The notes below the pieces were generated by a model, which saw nothing but the letters and a program-made list of their open reading frames with translations, made no database searches and was not told where the DNA came from. 49,357 bases of DNA. Origin: an uncultured Eubacteriales bacterium. Lineage in GTDB: Bacteria > Bacillota > Clostridia > Oscillospirales > CAG-272. Positions 16,918-25,030 of the stretch are shown one piece after another. Numbering within the stretch: the stretch's first letter is position 1; each line of letters starts with the position of its first letter. The position numbers were made by a program, and so were the translations under genes. The DNA lies in contig URDS01000010.1 of NCBI GenBank assembly GCA_900546635.1, positions 1 through 49,357 on the forward strand, written 5' to 3'.

Positions 16918-18315
16918 TTACTGTTGAGAAAGCAATTTGCGTCCCATCAAAACCCCCATTACACTGCTCATCATCAAACCGCGCGTCCATCCGGAACTAT
17001 CGCCGAGACAATGGAGTCCCTGAATATTGGTATTCAGATTTTCATCCATTTTTACTTTGTTGGAATAGAATTTGAGTTCAGGACTGTATAAAAGTGTTTC
17101 TGTGCTTGCAAATCCCGGCACGACAACATCCAACATTTTGATAAACTCAATTATATTGGTCATTGCGCGATACGGCATAGCGGCTGTAATATCGCCCGGG
17201 ACCGCGTCCTTAAGCGTCGGTTTTACATTGCTGAAAGCCAATTCTTTCGCCCAGGTGCGTTTACCGTCCAATATATCGCCATAACGTTGTACCAAAATAT
17301 GACCGGAACCCAGCATATTGGTGAGTTCTCCGACTTTCTGCGCATAAGCAATCGGCTGGTTGAACGGCTCCGTAAAATTATGACTGACCAAAATAGCCAA
17401 ATTGGTATTGTCGCTCTTCATATCCTTGTAGCTGTGACCGTTAACGACCGCAAGATCGTTGTCATAATTTTCCTGTGCAACAAACCCGCCCGGATTTTGG
17501 CAAAATGTTCTGACCTTGTTTTTCCAAGGCTTCGGATAGCCGATAAGCTTGCTCTCATAAAGCACCTTATTGACCTTTTCCATGACTTCATTGCGGCACT
17601 CTACGCGAACGCCGATGTCTACAGTTCCGGGTTTATGCGCAATATTATGCGCCGCGCATAAATTTTCCAGCCAATCCGCTCCGCGGCGTCCGGTTGCAAT
17701 TACAACCTCGGGCGCATAATATTCCCGCGAAGTCTGTCCCTCGCGCACCAAAACGCCCCGACAAACTCCGTTTTCTATAATAATATTTTCGCACTCGGTA
17801 TTAAAAAGCATTTCCACACCGGCCTCTGCCAGCCAATTCTGGATGGAGAAATACAATTTTTGCGCTTTTTCGGTACCAAGGTGCCGGATGGGACAGTCCA
17901 CAAGCTTCAAATTTGCCTTGATCGCATTTTTGCGGATTTCTTTGATCTCGTCACCGTAACTGATCCCTTCCACATGCGGATCGGCGCCGAATTCCAAATA
18001 GATCTTATCTGTATAATCAATCAATTCCTGCGCAAACAGCGGCCCGATCAAATCAGGCAAATCTCCGCCTACTTCATACGATAAACTGAGTTTTCCGTCA
18101 GAAAAAGCACCTGCGCCTGAAAACCCGGTTGTAATGGCACAACTGGGCTTGCAGTTGACGCATTTTCCGATTTCCGCTTTCGGACAATGCCGTTTTTCTA
18201 CAGGCTTTCCCTTTTCAATTAAAAGTATCTTTGCGTCATGTTTGCCGCGCAACAATTCAAAAGCCGTAAAAATCCCTGCCGGTCCGGCACCGACTATAAT
18301 CAAATCATAATTCAT
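16918..18315 (-). CDS. FAD-dependent dehydrogenase (COG2509 type)
   Basis: The 465-residue flavoprotein starts with the dinucleotide motif IIVGAGPAGI at residues 5-14. It then shows a cysteine-containing block CPKAEIGKCVNCKPSC and GFSGAGAFSDGKLSLS, which mark the uncharacterised FAD-dependent dehydrogenase family COG2509. A late GDSSGWTRGLMMSSVMG closes the FAD site. The substrate is unknown. It is monocistronic, with its own consensus promoter and a terminator hairpin inside its 5' leader. Confidence 0.9.
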   Translation of the reverse strand: MNYDLIIVGAGPAGIFTAFELLRGKHDAKILLIEKGKPVEKRHCPKAEIGKCVNCKPSCAITTGFSGAGAFSDGKLSLSYEVGGDLPDLIGPLFAQELIDYTDKIYLEFGADPHVEGISYGDEIKEIRKNAIKANLKLVDCPIRHLGTEKAQKLYFSIQNWLAEAGVEMLFNTECENIIIENGVCRGVLVREGQTSREYYAPEVVIATGRRGADWLENLCAAHNIAHKPGTVDIGVRVECRNEVMEKVNKVLYESKLIGYPKPWKNKVRTFCQNPGGFVAQENYDNDLAVVNGHSYKDMKSDNTNLAILVSHNFTEPFNQPIAYAQKVGELTNMLGSGHILVQRYGDILDGKRTWAKELAFSNVKPTLKDAVPGDITAAMPYRAMTNIIEFIKMLDVVVPGFASTETLLYSPELKFYSNKVKMDENLNTNIQGLHCLGDSSGWTRGLMMSSVMGVLMGRKLLSQQ

Positions 18316-18333
18316 GGTCTAACTCCGCACACA

Positions 18334-18358
18334 AAAAATCGGATTCCAGAAGAATCCG
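18334..18358 (-). terminator. intrinsic terminator within the FAD dehydrogenase leader
   Basis: On minus, CGGATTC (18358-18352), 5-nt loop, GAATCCG (18346-18340), A, then six T. It lies between the promoter (18385-18413) and the ATG at 18315, so a transcript from that promoter meets it about 20 nt after starting. This layout suggests attenuation. Confidence 0.7.
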
Positions 18359-18384
18359 CCGTGTATCTCTACGATACGATTGTT

Positions 18385-18413
18385 ATTGTACCATATCGAG
18401 CAAAAAATGTCAA
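18385..18413 (-). promoter_or_regulatory. sigma-A promoter of the FAD dehydrogenase gene
   Basis: On minus, -35 TTGACA (18413-18408), 17-nt spacer, -10 TACAAT (18390-18385). The start is predicted near 18378, giving a leader of about 62 nt. Confidence 0.85.
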
Positions 18414-18459
18414 CAACGAACTCCCCTCATTTAATCAGGAATAGCACAATTTAACTAAA

Positions 18460-18500
18460 TACAAACAAGCGGAGGCTGCTCATGCCCTGCAACCCCCGCT
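18460..18500 (-). terminator. terminator of the membrane-protein gene
   Basis: On minus, AGCGGGGGTTGC (18500-18489) pairs with GCAGCCTCCGCT (18479-18468), with G-U pairs, followed by the T-rich TTGTTTGTATTT. Confidence 0.65.
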
Positions 18501-18520
18501 ATGTATACCGCTGATAGAGA

Positions 18521-18940
18521 TTACTCTGCCCGCATATGTTTGTCGATCAATTGATCGATAAAACCAAGATTGATGGACTGCCGCTGTACGGCCTGAATCC
18601 CAAGTACCAAAAGGAGAATTTTTTCAAGATAAGTAAGCAGACCTGTAATCAACGTCACGATTCTGGAAATAAACGGAACACTGAAATTGATATTAAATAT
18701 ATTTAATGCGTCATCTACTATAGAAATCGCGCCGGGAATCAAAGAGACAATTGCGGATACAATAGAAAACAGCAGCATAATCACCATTGCTTTGACAGCG
18801 GATTTTCGGAGCCACATATCCTGCTCAAACAACAACACATAGCCAACCAAAAGAATCATGGCAAGATAGCCGGAAAAAAGCCCCAAAAAATAAATTGCCG
18901 CGCCGAACAGCCCGACGGAAATGCCCAGCTTTGTTTTCAT
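18521..18940 (-). CDS. small integral membrane protein, unknown
   Basis: The protein has 139 residues from the ATG at 18940 (GGAGG upstream). There are three or four hydrophobic segments: residues 6-30 (GISVGLFGAAIYFLGLFSGY), 47-67 and 86-115. The end (INLGFIDQLIDKHMRAE) is soluble and charged. I recognise no family. It has its own consensus promoter and terminator, so it is a single-gene unit. The leader contains a short hairpin GTTCC-GTTT-GGAAC near 18992. Confidence 0.7.
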   Translation of the reverse strand: MKTKLGISVGLFGAAIYFLGLFSGYLAMILLVGYVLLFEQDMWLRKSAVKAMVIMLLFSIVSAIVSLIPGAISIVDDALNIFNINFSVPFISRIVTLITGLLTYLEKILLLVLGIQAVQRQSINLGFIDQLIDKHMRAE

Positions 18941-19024
18941 AAAACGACCTCCGGTATTAAAATTTTTATTGTCAGCCAAACGCATCCGACCGTTCCAAAC
19001 GGAACATCAGACTACAACAAATTC

Positions 19025-19053
19025 AGTATATCGATTTATAGAAAAATTGTCAA
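19025..19053 (-). promoter_or_regulatory. sigma-A promoter of the membrane-protein gene
   Basis: On minus, -35 TTGACA (19053-19048), 17-nt spacer, -10 TATACT (19030-19025). Confidence 0.85.
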
Positions 19054-19090
19054 TAGCGTTTCTTTATAATTTTAATAAAATAGATACTAA

Positions 19091-19124
19091 AAAATCCCGA
19101 AGCATCTATGCTTCGGGATTTTTG
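19091..19124 (-). terminator. terminator of the rplM-rpsI operon
   Basis: Perfect arms AAATCCCGAAGCAT and ATGCTTCGGGATTT around a 2-4 nt loop, flanked by A and T runs. It lies just after the rpsI stop. Confidence 0.9.
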
Positions 19125-19135
19125 CAATACAAAAC

Positions 19136-19537
19136 TTATCTCTTGGAGAACTGCGGAGCGCGACGAGCGGCTTTGAGACCGTATTTCTTTCTCTCTTTCA
19201 TGCGAGGGTCACGTGTAAGGAACCCAGCTTTTTTGAGCGCGACTCTGTAATTTTCATCTACAGTCAACAATGCACGGGCAAGTCCATGACGAATTGCGCC
19301 GGCTTGACCGGACATGCCGCCGCCCTTTACATTGGCAACAATATCAAATTTTCCCTCAGTACCGGTAACGCCGAACGGCTGATTCACGATCAGATGCAAC
19401 GTATCCAGACCGAAATAATCATCTATATCACGTCCGTTTACGGTAATCGCACCGCTGCCGGGATAAATACGAACGCGGGCAACGGATTTTTTTCTTCTGC
19501 CGGTGCCGTAAAAATAAGGCTTTGCACTTGTATACAT
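19136..19537 (-). CDS. rpsI: 30S ribosomal protein S9
   Basis: The protein has 133 residues ending in the diagnostic RRAPQFSKR, whose C-terminal tail reaches the ribosomal P site. The N-terminus FYGTGRRKKSVARVRIYPG and the middle GGGMSGQAGAIRHGLARAL are standard S9. It is the second gene of the rplM-rpsI operon, 21 nt after rplM. Confidence 0.98.
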   Translation of the reverse strand: MYTSAKPYFYGTGRRKKSVARVRIYPGSGAITVNGRDIDDYFGLDTLHLIVNQPFGVTGTEGKFDIVANVKGGGMSGQAGAIRHGLARALLTVDENYRVALKKAGFLTRDPRMKERKKYGLKAARRAPQFSKR

Positions 19538-19558
19538 AATTATTTAGCCATCCTTTCT

Positions 19559-19990
19559 TCAGTTAAACGCATAGGGAGTCGGTTGCTGCGCCTCGTGCTT
19601 ATGCACATCGCCCGCATACACCTTAAGACGAGTAAATGAAGCGGCGCCGATCGAATTATGCGGCAGCATGCCTTTCACTGCGAGTTCCATAGCCAGTTCC
19701 GGCTTTGTTGCCATCAATGTACGATACTGCACTTCTTTCAAACCGCCGATATAACCGGAATGATGCCGATAATATTTCTGATCCAGCTTTTTACCGGTAA
19801 GAACCGCCTTGGACGCATTGATAATAATTACAAATTCTCCGCAGTCCACATGCGGTGTAAACTCGGGTCTGTGTTTGCCGCGAAGAATGGTGGCTGCCGC
19901 TGCCGCCGTTTTACCAAGCGGTTTTCCGGCTGCATCAAGCACATACCATTTCCGTTCAACGGCTTCTTTTTTTGCCATATAAGTAGACAT
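19559..19990 (-). CDS. rplM: 50S ribosomal protein L13
   Basis: The protein has 143 residues from the ATG at 19990 (MSTYMAKKE), with GGAGG 8 nt upstream. A longer frame to 20038 would cross the promoter region. Typical L13 text is visible: KWYVLDAAGKPLGK, HVDCGEFVIIINA, YYRHHSGYIGG and AVKGMLPHNS. The leader from about 20037 to 19990 is short. Firmicute L13 mRNAs often carry an autoregulatory leader, but I cannot confirm one here. Confidence 0.98.
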   Translation of the reverse strand: MSTYMAKKEAVERKWYVLDAAGKPLGKTAAAAATILRGKHRPEFTPHVDCGEFVIIINASKAVLTGKKLDQKYYRHHSGYIGGLKEVQYRTLMATKPELAMELAVKGMLPHNSIGAASFTRLKVYAGDVHKHEAQQPTPYAFN

Positions 19991-20043
19991 TGAAAATCCT
20001 CCATTAAACAATAGAAAAATAACGATCCTGTCGAACATTCGGT

Positions 20044-20072
20044 ATTATAGCATAGTAGGAATATACTGTCAA
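20044..20072 (-). promoter_or_regulatory. sigma-A promoter of rplM-rpsI
   Basis: On minus, full consensus -35 TTGACA (20072-20067), 17-nt spacer, -10 TATAAT (20049-20044). Confidence 0.92.
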
Positions 20073-20273
20073 GCATTTTTTCTAAAAAAGCTCAAAAATT
20101 TAATTTAAGACAATATAACCTTTGATTTTCTTCTGTTTTCTATTGTTTTCTTTCATATACAAGCGGATCAAAACAAATTTTAATTCTTTTATAAACAGAC
20201 AGGCTGCAGAGGTCGTAGACATGTTTTTTCTTTTCATATATATTGAACAACTATATTTTGAAAGGAAAAAGCC

Positions 20274-20951
20274 ATGTTTTCTTCAATATCCTCTTTGGCC
20301 ATGGGACTTGTATATCTCATCCTCGGTCTATCCGGCGGACAAAATTTTCCCGCTCCTCTTCCCGCCAAAACCGAAAAGGAATTGTTTATTAAGATGAAGA
20401 ACGGCGACGAGCATGCGCGCGCCACGCTGATCGAACACAATCTGCGGCTTGTGGCACACATCGTCCGTAAATATTATTTTTCAAGCAAGAACCAGGATGA
20501 TCTGATTTCAATCGGAAGCATCGGGCTTATTAAAGCCATTGATTCATTTGATTTTGAAAACGGCGCCCGATTTGCAACATACGGCGCTAAATGTATACAA
20601 AATGAAATTCTGATGTATTTCCGCTCACAAAAGAAGCTTTCCTGTGAAGTATCCATCAATGAAACCATCGATATTGACAGAGACGGCAACCCGCTTACTT
20701 ATCAAGACATCATTTGCTGCGAAGATACCATCGCGGAGGATATTGATCGGAAACTGCACACGCAAAAGGCGCTGATGTTGATTCGAGAAAAACTAAATGA
20801 GCGGGAACAAAAGATTCTGATTTTGCGGTACGGCCTCAACAACAAACCGGCGCTTACACAGCGCGATGTGGCAAAGCTTCTCGGAATCTCCCGTTCTTAT
20901 GTGTCTCGTATCGAAAAAAGCGCGCTCGAAAAGTTGCTGGAAAGTTTTTGA
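20274..20951 (+). CDS. sigK: sporulation sigma factor SigK, intact with pro-sequence
   Basis: The 225-residue late mother-cell sigma factor is continuous, with no intervening element. Region 2 contains NLRLVAHIVRKYY and IGSIGLIKAIDSFD; region 4 contains the helix-turn-helix LTQRDVAKLLGISRSYVSRIE. The first 20 residues are hydrophobic (SSISSLAMGLVYLILGLSGG), matching the inhibitory pro-sequence cut by SpoIVFB in Bacillus, so activation by proteolysis is likely. The ATG has a GAAAGGA site. SigE is close in sequence, but this N-terminus and the NFPAPLPAKTEKEL junction favour SigK. Confidence 0.9.
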   Translation: MFSSISSLAMGLVYLILGLSGGQNFPAPLPAKTEKELFIKMKNGDEHARATLIEHNLRLVAHIVRKYYFSSKNQDDLISIGSIGLIKAIDSFDFENGARFATYGAKCIQNEILMYFRSQKKLSCEVSINETIDIDRDGNPLTYQDIICCEDTIAEDIDRKLHTQKALMLIREKLNEREQKILILRYGLNNKPALTQRDVAKLLGISRSYVSRIEKSALEKLLESF

Positions 20952-21019
20952 GGTGAACAAGAGCAAAAAAATATGATATTAAGAAACAAAAATTACAAAT
21001 CAAAGACAAAGATTACATA

Positions 21020-21056
21020 ACGGTGATGGGCGTCATTTTAAGAGGCCCATCACCGT
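21020..21056. repeat. 12-bp perfect inverted repeat downstream of sigK
   Basis: Arms ACGGTGATGGGC (21020-21031) and GCCCATCACCGT (21045-21056) with a 13-nt loop. No T-run follows on either strand, so this is not a standard terminator. The rest of the gap 20952-21199 shows nothing else firm, apart from the possible small ORF listed separately. Confidence 0.55.
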
Positions 21057-21101
21057 CTGTGGATAAATCAAAAAATACGAAAGCGTAAAATACAGATAAG
21101 T

Positions 21102-21203
21102 TTAAGTTACACGTCGGATATATCGTAAACGCCCGGTAATCGCGCGTGCCTTTGCAAAAAGCAGCCCGGCGATACGATATGCATTTCTCTGTTCTTTTTT
21201 CAA
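21102..21203 (-). CDS. possible small basic protein downstream of the HAD gene
   Basis: A 33-codon frame begins with a TTG at 21203 overlapping the stop of the HAD gene and ends at TAA 21102-21104. It encodes a basic peptide (MKKEQRNAYRIAGLLFAKAR...). The ribosome site is weak (AGAGA 12 nt upstream). It could be chance or a remnant. It is reported because it fills otherwise empty sequence and its start overlap mirrors that of its neighbours. Confidence 0.2.
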   Translation of the reverse strand: MKKEQRNAYRIAGLLFAKARAITGRLRYIRRVT

Positions 21204-21850
21204 AGTGAAAAAAGAATCTCTTTTAGTTTTGAAACGCTGTCCGCAATATATTTTGCCCCCGCCCTCGATAGTTCATCTCGACTGCCGTATCCGTAGGATA
21301 CGCCGACGGTATCGATCCGAAAAGACGCAGCGCCGGCTACATCATATTTTCGATCGCCCACCATAATACAATTTGCAGGCACGGCATCATCCAGTTCTGC
21401 AAGCATATTTCCGAGCACCGCTTCTTTCGTCACACGAGATCCCGCCATATCCGCGCCGCCGATCCGATAAAAATAGGACGCCAAATTAAAATGCTCCAAA
21501 ATACGGCGGGCAAAAATCTCAGGTTTGGAGGTCGCCAAAACCAAACGAGAACCGGCTGCCTGAAGCGAAGCCAGCAGTTCCGGAATATTGTCATATATCC
21601 TGTTTTCAAAAATACCCGTTTGTTCAAAATAAACCCGATAATTTTTCAGTGCTTCTTCGGCGCGTTCCCGTGAAAAGCCATATTCTTCCATAAAAGAATC
21701 CAAAAGCGGAGGGCCGATAAATTTATACAGTTCCTCACGGCGTTCCGTCCGGATACCGAACTGTTCTAAAGCGTACATAATAGAATTGGTGATGCCCAGC
21801 GCCGGATCCGTAAGCGTCCCGTCCAAATCAAAAAATATATATTTTTTCAA
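21200..21850 (-). CDS. HAD hydrolase, phosphoglycolate-phosphatase-like
   Basis: The protein has 216 residues starting at a TTG at 21850 (MKKYIFFDLDGTLTDP...), which overlaps the preceding TGA, so translation is coupled. The DLDGT nucleophile motif is at residues 7-11, the ATSKP motif II comes later, and the final acidic motif is MVGDRKYDV. The cap region length fits the Gph/PpaX group. An upstream ATG at 21958 lies deep inside the preceding gene and is rejected. The substrate is not known. Confidence 0.88.
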   Translation of the reverse strand: MKKYIFFDLDGTLTDPALGITNSIMYALEQFGIRTERREELYKFIGPPLLDSFMEEYGFSRERAEEALKNYRVYFEQTGIFENRIYDNIPELLASLQAAGSRLVLATSKPEIFARRILEHFNLASYFYRIGGADMAGSRVTKEAVLGNMLAELDDAVPANCIMVGDRKYDVAGAASFRIDTVGVSYGYGSRDELSRAGAKYIADSVSKLKEILFSL

Positions 21851-22350
21851 TATTTCCAGAGCTTCTTTCGATCTATAATCTCTTTCAGCAAAAACGCGCA
21901 TATTACACCGACAATCCCCTGAACGATATTGCTGACGATACCGGCGGCAGCGCCCCATCCCAACTGCAAAAATATCGCTTCAAATGCAAAATAGCCAAGC
22001 ACCATGACCGCCTCGGCACATACGCCGCTGACCAAAGACGCAATATAGCGAGAACGAACAAACATTTTTCCGATGAAATAGGCCGCCAGCGCCATCAACG
22101 CCTTGATAACAAAAGTTGCAGGCGCATAAACAACATAACCCGAAATTACATCTGCCAGCGCCGGCCCAAGACCGGCGGCAATCGAACCGTAGATCGGTCC
22201 GAGCAGCCAACCGCACAGCAGCACAACACAGTCGCCGAGATTCAAATACCCGCCGATCGGGGACGGCACTTGGATAACAAGCGTAGCTACACATGCAAGC
22301 GCCGCAAACAGCGCTGCGGCTACCAGTTTTCGCAAATCAATTTTTTTCAT
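21847..22350 (-). CDS. ECF transporter S component
   Basis: The 167-residue protein has five or six membrane helices. It has the short N-terminal KLVAAALFAALACVATLV helix and the loop IQVPSPIGGYLNLGDCVV, typical of substrate-binding S components of energy-coupling factor vitamin transporters. The substrate cannot be read from the sequence. No EcfA or EcfT gene is nearby, so it would share a common module encoded elsewhere. It is coupled by ATGA overlap to the radical SAM gene upstream and by TTGA to the HAD gene downstream. Confidence 0.85.
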   Translation of the reverse strand: MKKIDLRKLVAAALFAALACVATLVIQVPSPIGGYLNLGDCVVLLCGWLLGPIYGSIAAGLGPALADVISGYVVYAPATFVIKALMALAAYFIGKMFVRSRYIASLVSGVCAEAVMVLGYFAFEAIFLQLGWGAAAGIVSNIVQGIVGVICAFLLKEIIDRKKLWKY

Positions 22351-24020
22351 AACAATTCCCCTCCAGATAATGAAATAAAAGATAATATATATTCGCGACC
22401 GTCAAATCGGTCGGCCGAATAATCAGCAAATACCGCTCGGTCGGTATTATACAAAACAGCGATATTCCGCCGTACACCGGGATGCTCGGCTGTTTCGGCC
22501 GCACGGTTTAAACGCGCGCGAATCACCCCAAGATTGGAGTCCGGACGATACAGGGCATGCGGCAAGCCGCGCGAAGAATTGGTTGCCAACCGATCGCAAA
22601 CAAGCGCATCACGAATTTCTTCAGCTTGTTCGGGAAGCGCCCGGCACAAAAAATCAAACAAGCGGTTCGTCAATGCATCCAACCCCTCCGACTTCGCAAA
22701 GCACTGCCCTACCGCCAGAAAAAAATCAAACGGTGAAGTCCAAAACGGAATGCACAAAGCAAGCGTGCGCCGAAACCGACCGCTGTTGTGCAGTCGGTCA
22801 ACCGCGCGCTCTGCCGTTTTTAAGCGACCGATCTCCGGCGCGGACAACCACGGCGTTTCGGTCACCTCATAGGGCGGCGCATCTGTGTAACACAGTCCAT
22901 ACGCAGAAGCACGCGCTTCCAATTCCGTGCCGTGCAGAATTTTCAAAAATCCAAGCTGGAGCATGTCTGCGCCGAGCGCATACGCCTGGTTAAAACTATC
23001 ACGGAAATGCGCGAAATCCTCATACGGCAGTCCCGCGATCAGATCTACATGGATGTGCGCGCGCCCACAAGCCGTAAGCTGGGAAATGCGCTGCTTGAGA
23101 ACAGAACTGTTTGTCGCACGCCGGATAGCGCGGATTGTCTCCGGATGAAAACTTTGAATCCCGATTTCAAACTGAAAAAGCCCCCGCGGCGCAGAGCAAA
23201 GCAACGCAATCGTCTCATCATCAAGCAGGTCTCCGGAAAGTTCAAAATGAAAACAGACGTCGCTCGGAAAAGTTTTTCCGTATTCATGTATTAAATAAGA
23301 AAACAATCTGTACGCGCGTTTTCTGTCGGCATTGAAAGTGCGGTCTACAAATTTTATGACCTTGGCGCCGCTGGTCGCCAGCCGTATCAAATTTTTATAT
23401 ACATAACCGTCGTCAAAAAAGCGCAGTCCGTCACAACGCCCGGACAAGCAATAGGCGCAAGCATACGGACAACCGCGGCTGCTCTCAAAATAAGCGATAC
23501 GGTCTTTCAGCGTCGCCAAATATTCGTCCGTATACGGACTGACCGGCGTACCGGAACCGACAAAGGGTTCGGCCGCAACGATACGCCCGTCCCGACGGTA
23601 TGCAATTCCCGAAATCGGAGAAATATTTCCCGAAATCAGTCTATCGCAGAGCAGACGAAAAGGGATTTCCCCCTCACCGCAAATCACACAATCAATTTCC
23701 GGCGCATGTTTCAGCACATCGACCGCGTTATAGCTGACCTCGGGACCGCCGAGTACCAAAATCACATTTGGCAGTTTTTCTTTTATAAGCGTTGCCAGTT
23801 TATACACCGTTTGAATATTCCATATGTATACGCTGACCGCGAGCAGGCGCGGCGCCCGTTTTGCAATGTCCTCTGCGACCGCGTATACGGATTCATTGAC
23901 GGTGTGTTCCGCGATTTCACACAAAAGCGGAAGATCGCCGATTGCAGCCTTTAAATACCGGGGAGCAAGCGCGGAATGCACATAATTGGAATTCAGCGCA
24001 AGAATCACTACATCCGTCAT
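22347..24020 (-). CDS. B12-binding-domain radical SAM protein (DUF4080 type)
   Basis: The protein has 557 residues starting MTDVVILALNSNYVHSAL at 24020. The N-terminal cobalamin-binding-like Rossmann part includes VLGGPEVSY and CGEGE. The radical SAM core has the cluster motif CPYACAYC near residue 187. The C-terminal extension matches DUF4080 proteins. The reaction is unknown. The upstream ATG at 24071 would add 17 residues ahead of a strong GGCGGTGA site and is less likely. It heads the three-gene leftward unit. Confidence 0.85.
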   Translation of the reverse strand: MTDVVILALNSNYVHSALAPRYLKAAIGDLPLLCEIAEHTVNESVYAVAEDIAKRAPRLLAVSVYIWNIQTVYKLATLIKEKLPNVILVLGGPEVSYNAVDVLKHAPEIDCVICGEGEIPFRLLCDRLISGNISPISGIAYRRDGRIVAAEPFVGSGTPVSPYTDEYLATLKDRIAYFESSRGCPYACAYCLSGRCDGLRFFDDGYVYKNLIRLATSGAKVIKFVDRTFNADRKRAYRLFSYLIHEYGKTFPSDVCFHFELSGDLLDDETIALLCSAPRGLFQFEIGIQSFHPETIRAIRRATNSSVLKQRISQLTACGRAHIHVDLIAGLPYEDFAHFRDSFNQAYALGADMLQLGFLKILHGTELEARASAYGLCYTDAPPYEVTETPWLSAPEIGRLKTAERAVDRLHNSGRFRRTLALCIPFWTSPFDFFLAVGQCFAKSEGLDALTNRLFDFLCRALPEQAEEIRDALVCDRLATNSSRGLPHALYRPDSNLGVIRARLNRAAETAEHPGVRRNIAVLYNTDRAVFADYSADRFDGREYILSFISLSGGELL

Positions 24021-24103
24021 TTTGTTCACCGCCTTTTGGAATAATATAGCACAAACAGTATAAAAAAGCAATGTGGCAAATTTCTATAAATCGACATACT
24101 TTC

Positions 24104-24132
24104 TTGAAATTTCACTGCAAATATGCTAAAAT
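24104..24132 (+). promoter_or_regulatory. probable sigma-A promoter of thiN
   Basis: -35 TTGAAA (24104-24109), 17-nt spacer, -10 TAAAAT (24127-24132). It leaves a leader of about 100 nt in which I see no TPP riboswitch motif. Confidence 0.65.
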
Positions 24133-24237
24133 AAATTTATGCTGTATTTTGAAAAATTGACGCTGTACAAACTGAAAAATGCAATCTACTCTAAGTCAGT
24201 CTTTTAATTTTCAATCGTCAAATTTAGAAGGGGTAAA

Positions 24238-24852
24238 ATGAAACAAGCACTGATCGTTACCGGCGGATACTGCAATACCGAGCGCATTGTATCGGATACA
24301 GACCGTTTTTTTCTGAAAATCGCCGCGGACAGCGGCTACTTGACCGCACGAAAGCTCGGAATTTTTCCGGATATTCTGATCGGTGACTTTGACTCACTTG
24401 ATGAGCCGCTGCCGGACAACATACCGATCATCCGAGCGCCCGCGCAAAAAGACGAAACCGATACCATGCTCGCCTGTATGACCGCAATCAAGCACGGTGC
24501 AAATGAGATTTTGATTCTCGGCGGCACGGGCGGACGAATAGACCACCTTTTTTCCAACGTTTTTTATCTGGATTATCTGCGCGAAAACAAAATACAAGCC
24601 CGTTTAACCGACGGAGAAAACACTGTACGAATCATTGCGGATGAAACCGTGAAACTCAAACAAAATAACGGATATTTTTCGGTTTTCGCACTGCTTCCCT
24701 CTGTCGTAACGCTGACCGGATGTAAATATCCGCTGACCGACGCGCCTCTGTCACCGTCCTATCCGTATGCGGTCAGCAATGAAATTATCGGAGACATTGC
24801 CGATATTACCATACGCGGTAAAGCGCTGCTCTGCGAGAGTGCAAAACTGTAA
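24238..24852 (+). CDS. thiN: thiamine diphosphokinase
   Basis: The 204-residue protein transfers diphosphate from ATP to thiamine. Family motifs are AADSGYLTARKLGIFPDILIGDFDS-like at residues 29-52 (GDFDS clear), KDETDTMLA, and GGTGGRIDHLFSN. The C-terminal binding region follows. It is monocistronic from its own promoter. The ATG at 24238 has an AGAAGGGG site. Confidence 0.94.
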   Translation: MKQALIVTGGYCNTERIVSDTDRFFLKIAADSGYLTARKLGIFPDILIGDFDSLDEPLPDNIPIIRAPAQKDETDTMLACMTAIKHGANEILILGGTGGRIDHLFSNVFYLDYLRENKIQARLTDGENTVRIIADETVKLKQNNGYFSVFALLPSVVTLTGCKYPLTDAPLSPSYPYAVSNEIIGDIADITIRGKALLCESAKL

Positions 24853-24908
24853 TCTCATTTGAAAATCGATAAATGAATATATTTTTTAACATTTTTCACA
24901 AAGCTGTC

Positions 24909-24937
24909 TTGACCCGCTTCATTATCTTTGATACAAT
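24909..24937 (+). promoter_or_regulatory. sigma-A promoter of the symporter/aryl-acid operon
   Basis: -35 TTGACC (24909-24914), 17-nt spacer, -10 TACAAT (24932-24937). The start is near 24944. Confidence 0.82.
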
Positions 24938-24943
24938 ATAAGG

Positions 24944-25020
24944 GTTAGAAAATTTGCAGCACCGTCGATCTGTGCAAAAAACTGCGCTGATTTGCCGCAT
25001 TTTATCTGCTGCTAACTTTG
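24944..25020 (+). promoter_or_regulatory. structured 5' leader ahead of the symporter
   Basis: The leader can close with GTTAG (24944-24948) pairing CTAAC (25012-25016), extended by GCAG/CTGC. It encloses two hairpins, GCAC/GTGC (24959-24975) and TGCG/CGCA (24983-24999). The closing strand ends just before the GGGGG ribosome site at 25020-25024. It does not match a riboswitch class that I know. Confidence 0.35.
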
Positions 25021-25030
25021 GGGGACTTCT

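Noticed and set aside
19990..20040. L13 autoregulatory leader
   Set aside because: Length is right but I could not recognise the conserved structure.
24133..24237. TPP riboswitch before thiN
   Set aside because: The conserved CUGAGA and ACCUGA-type motifs are absent.
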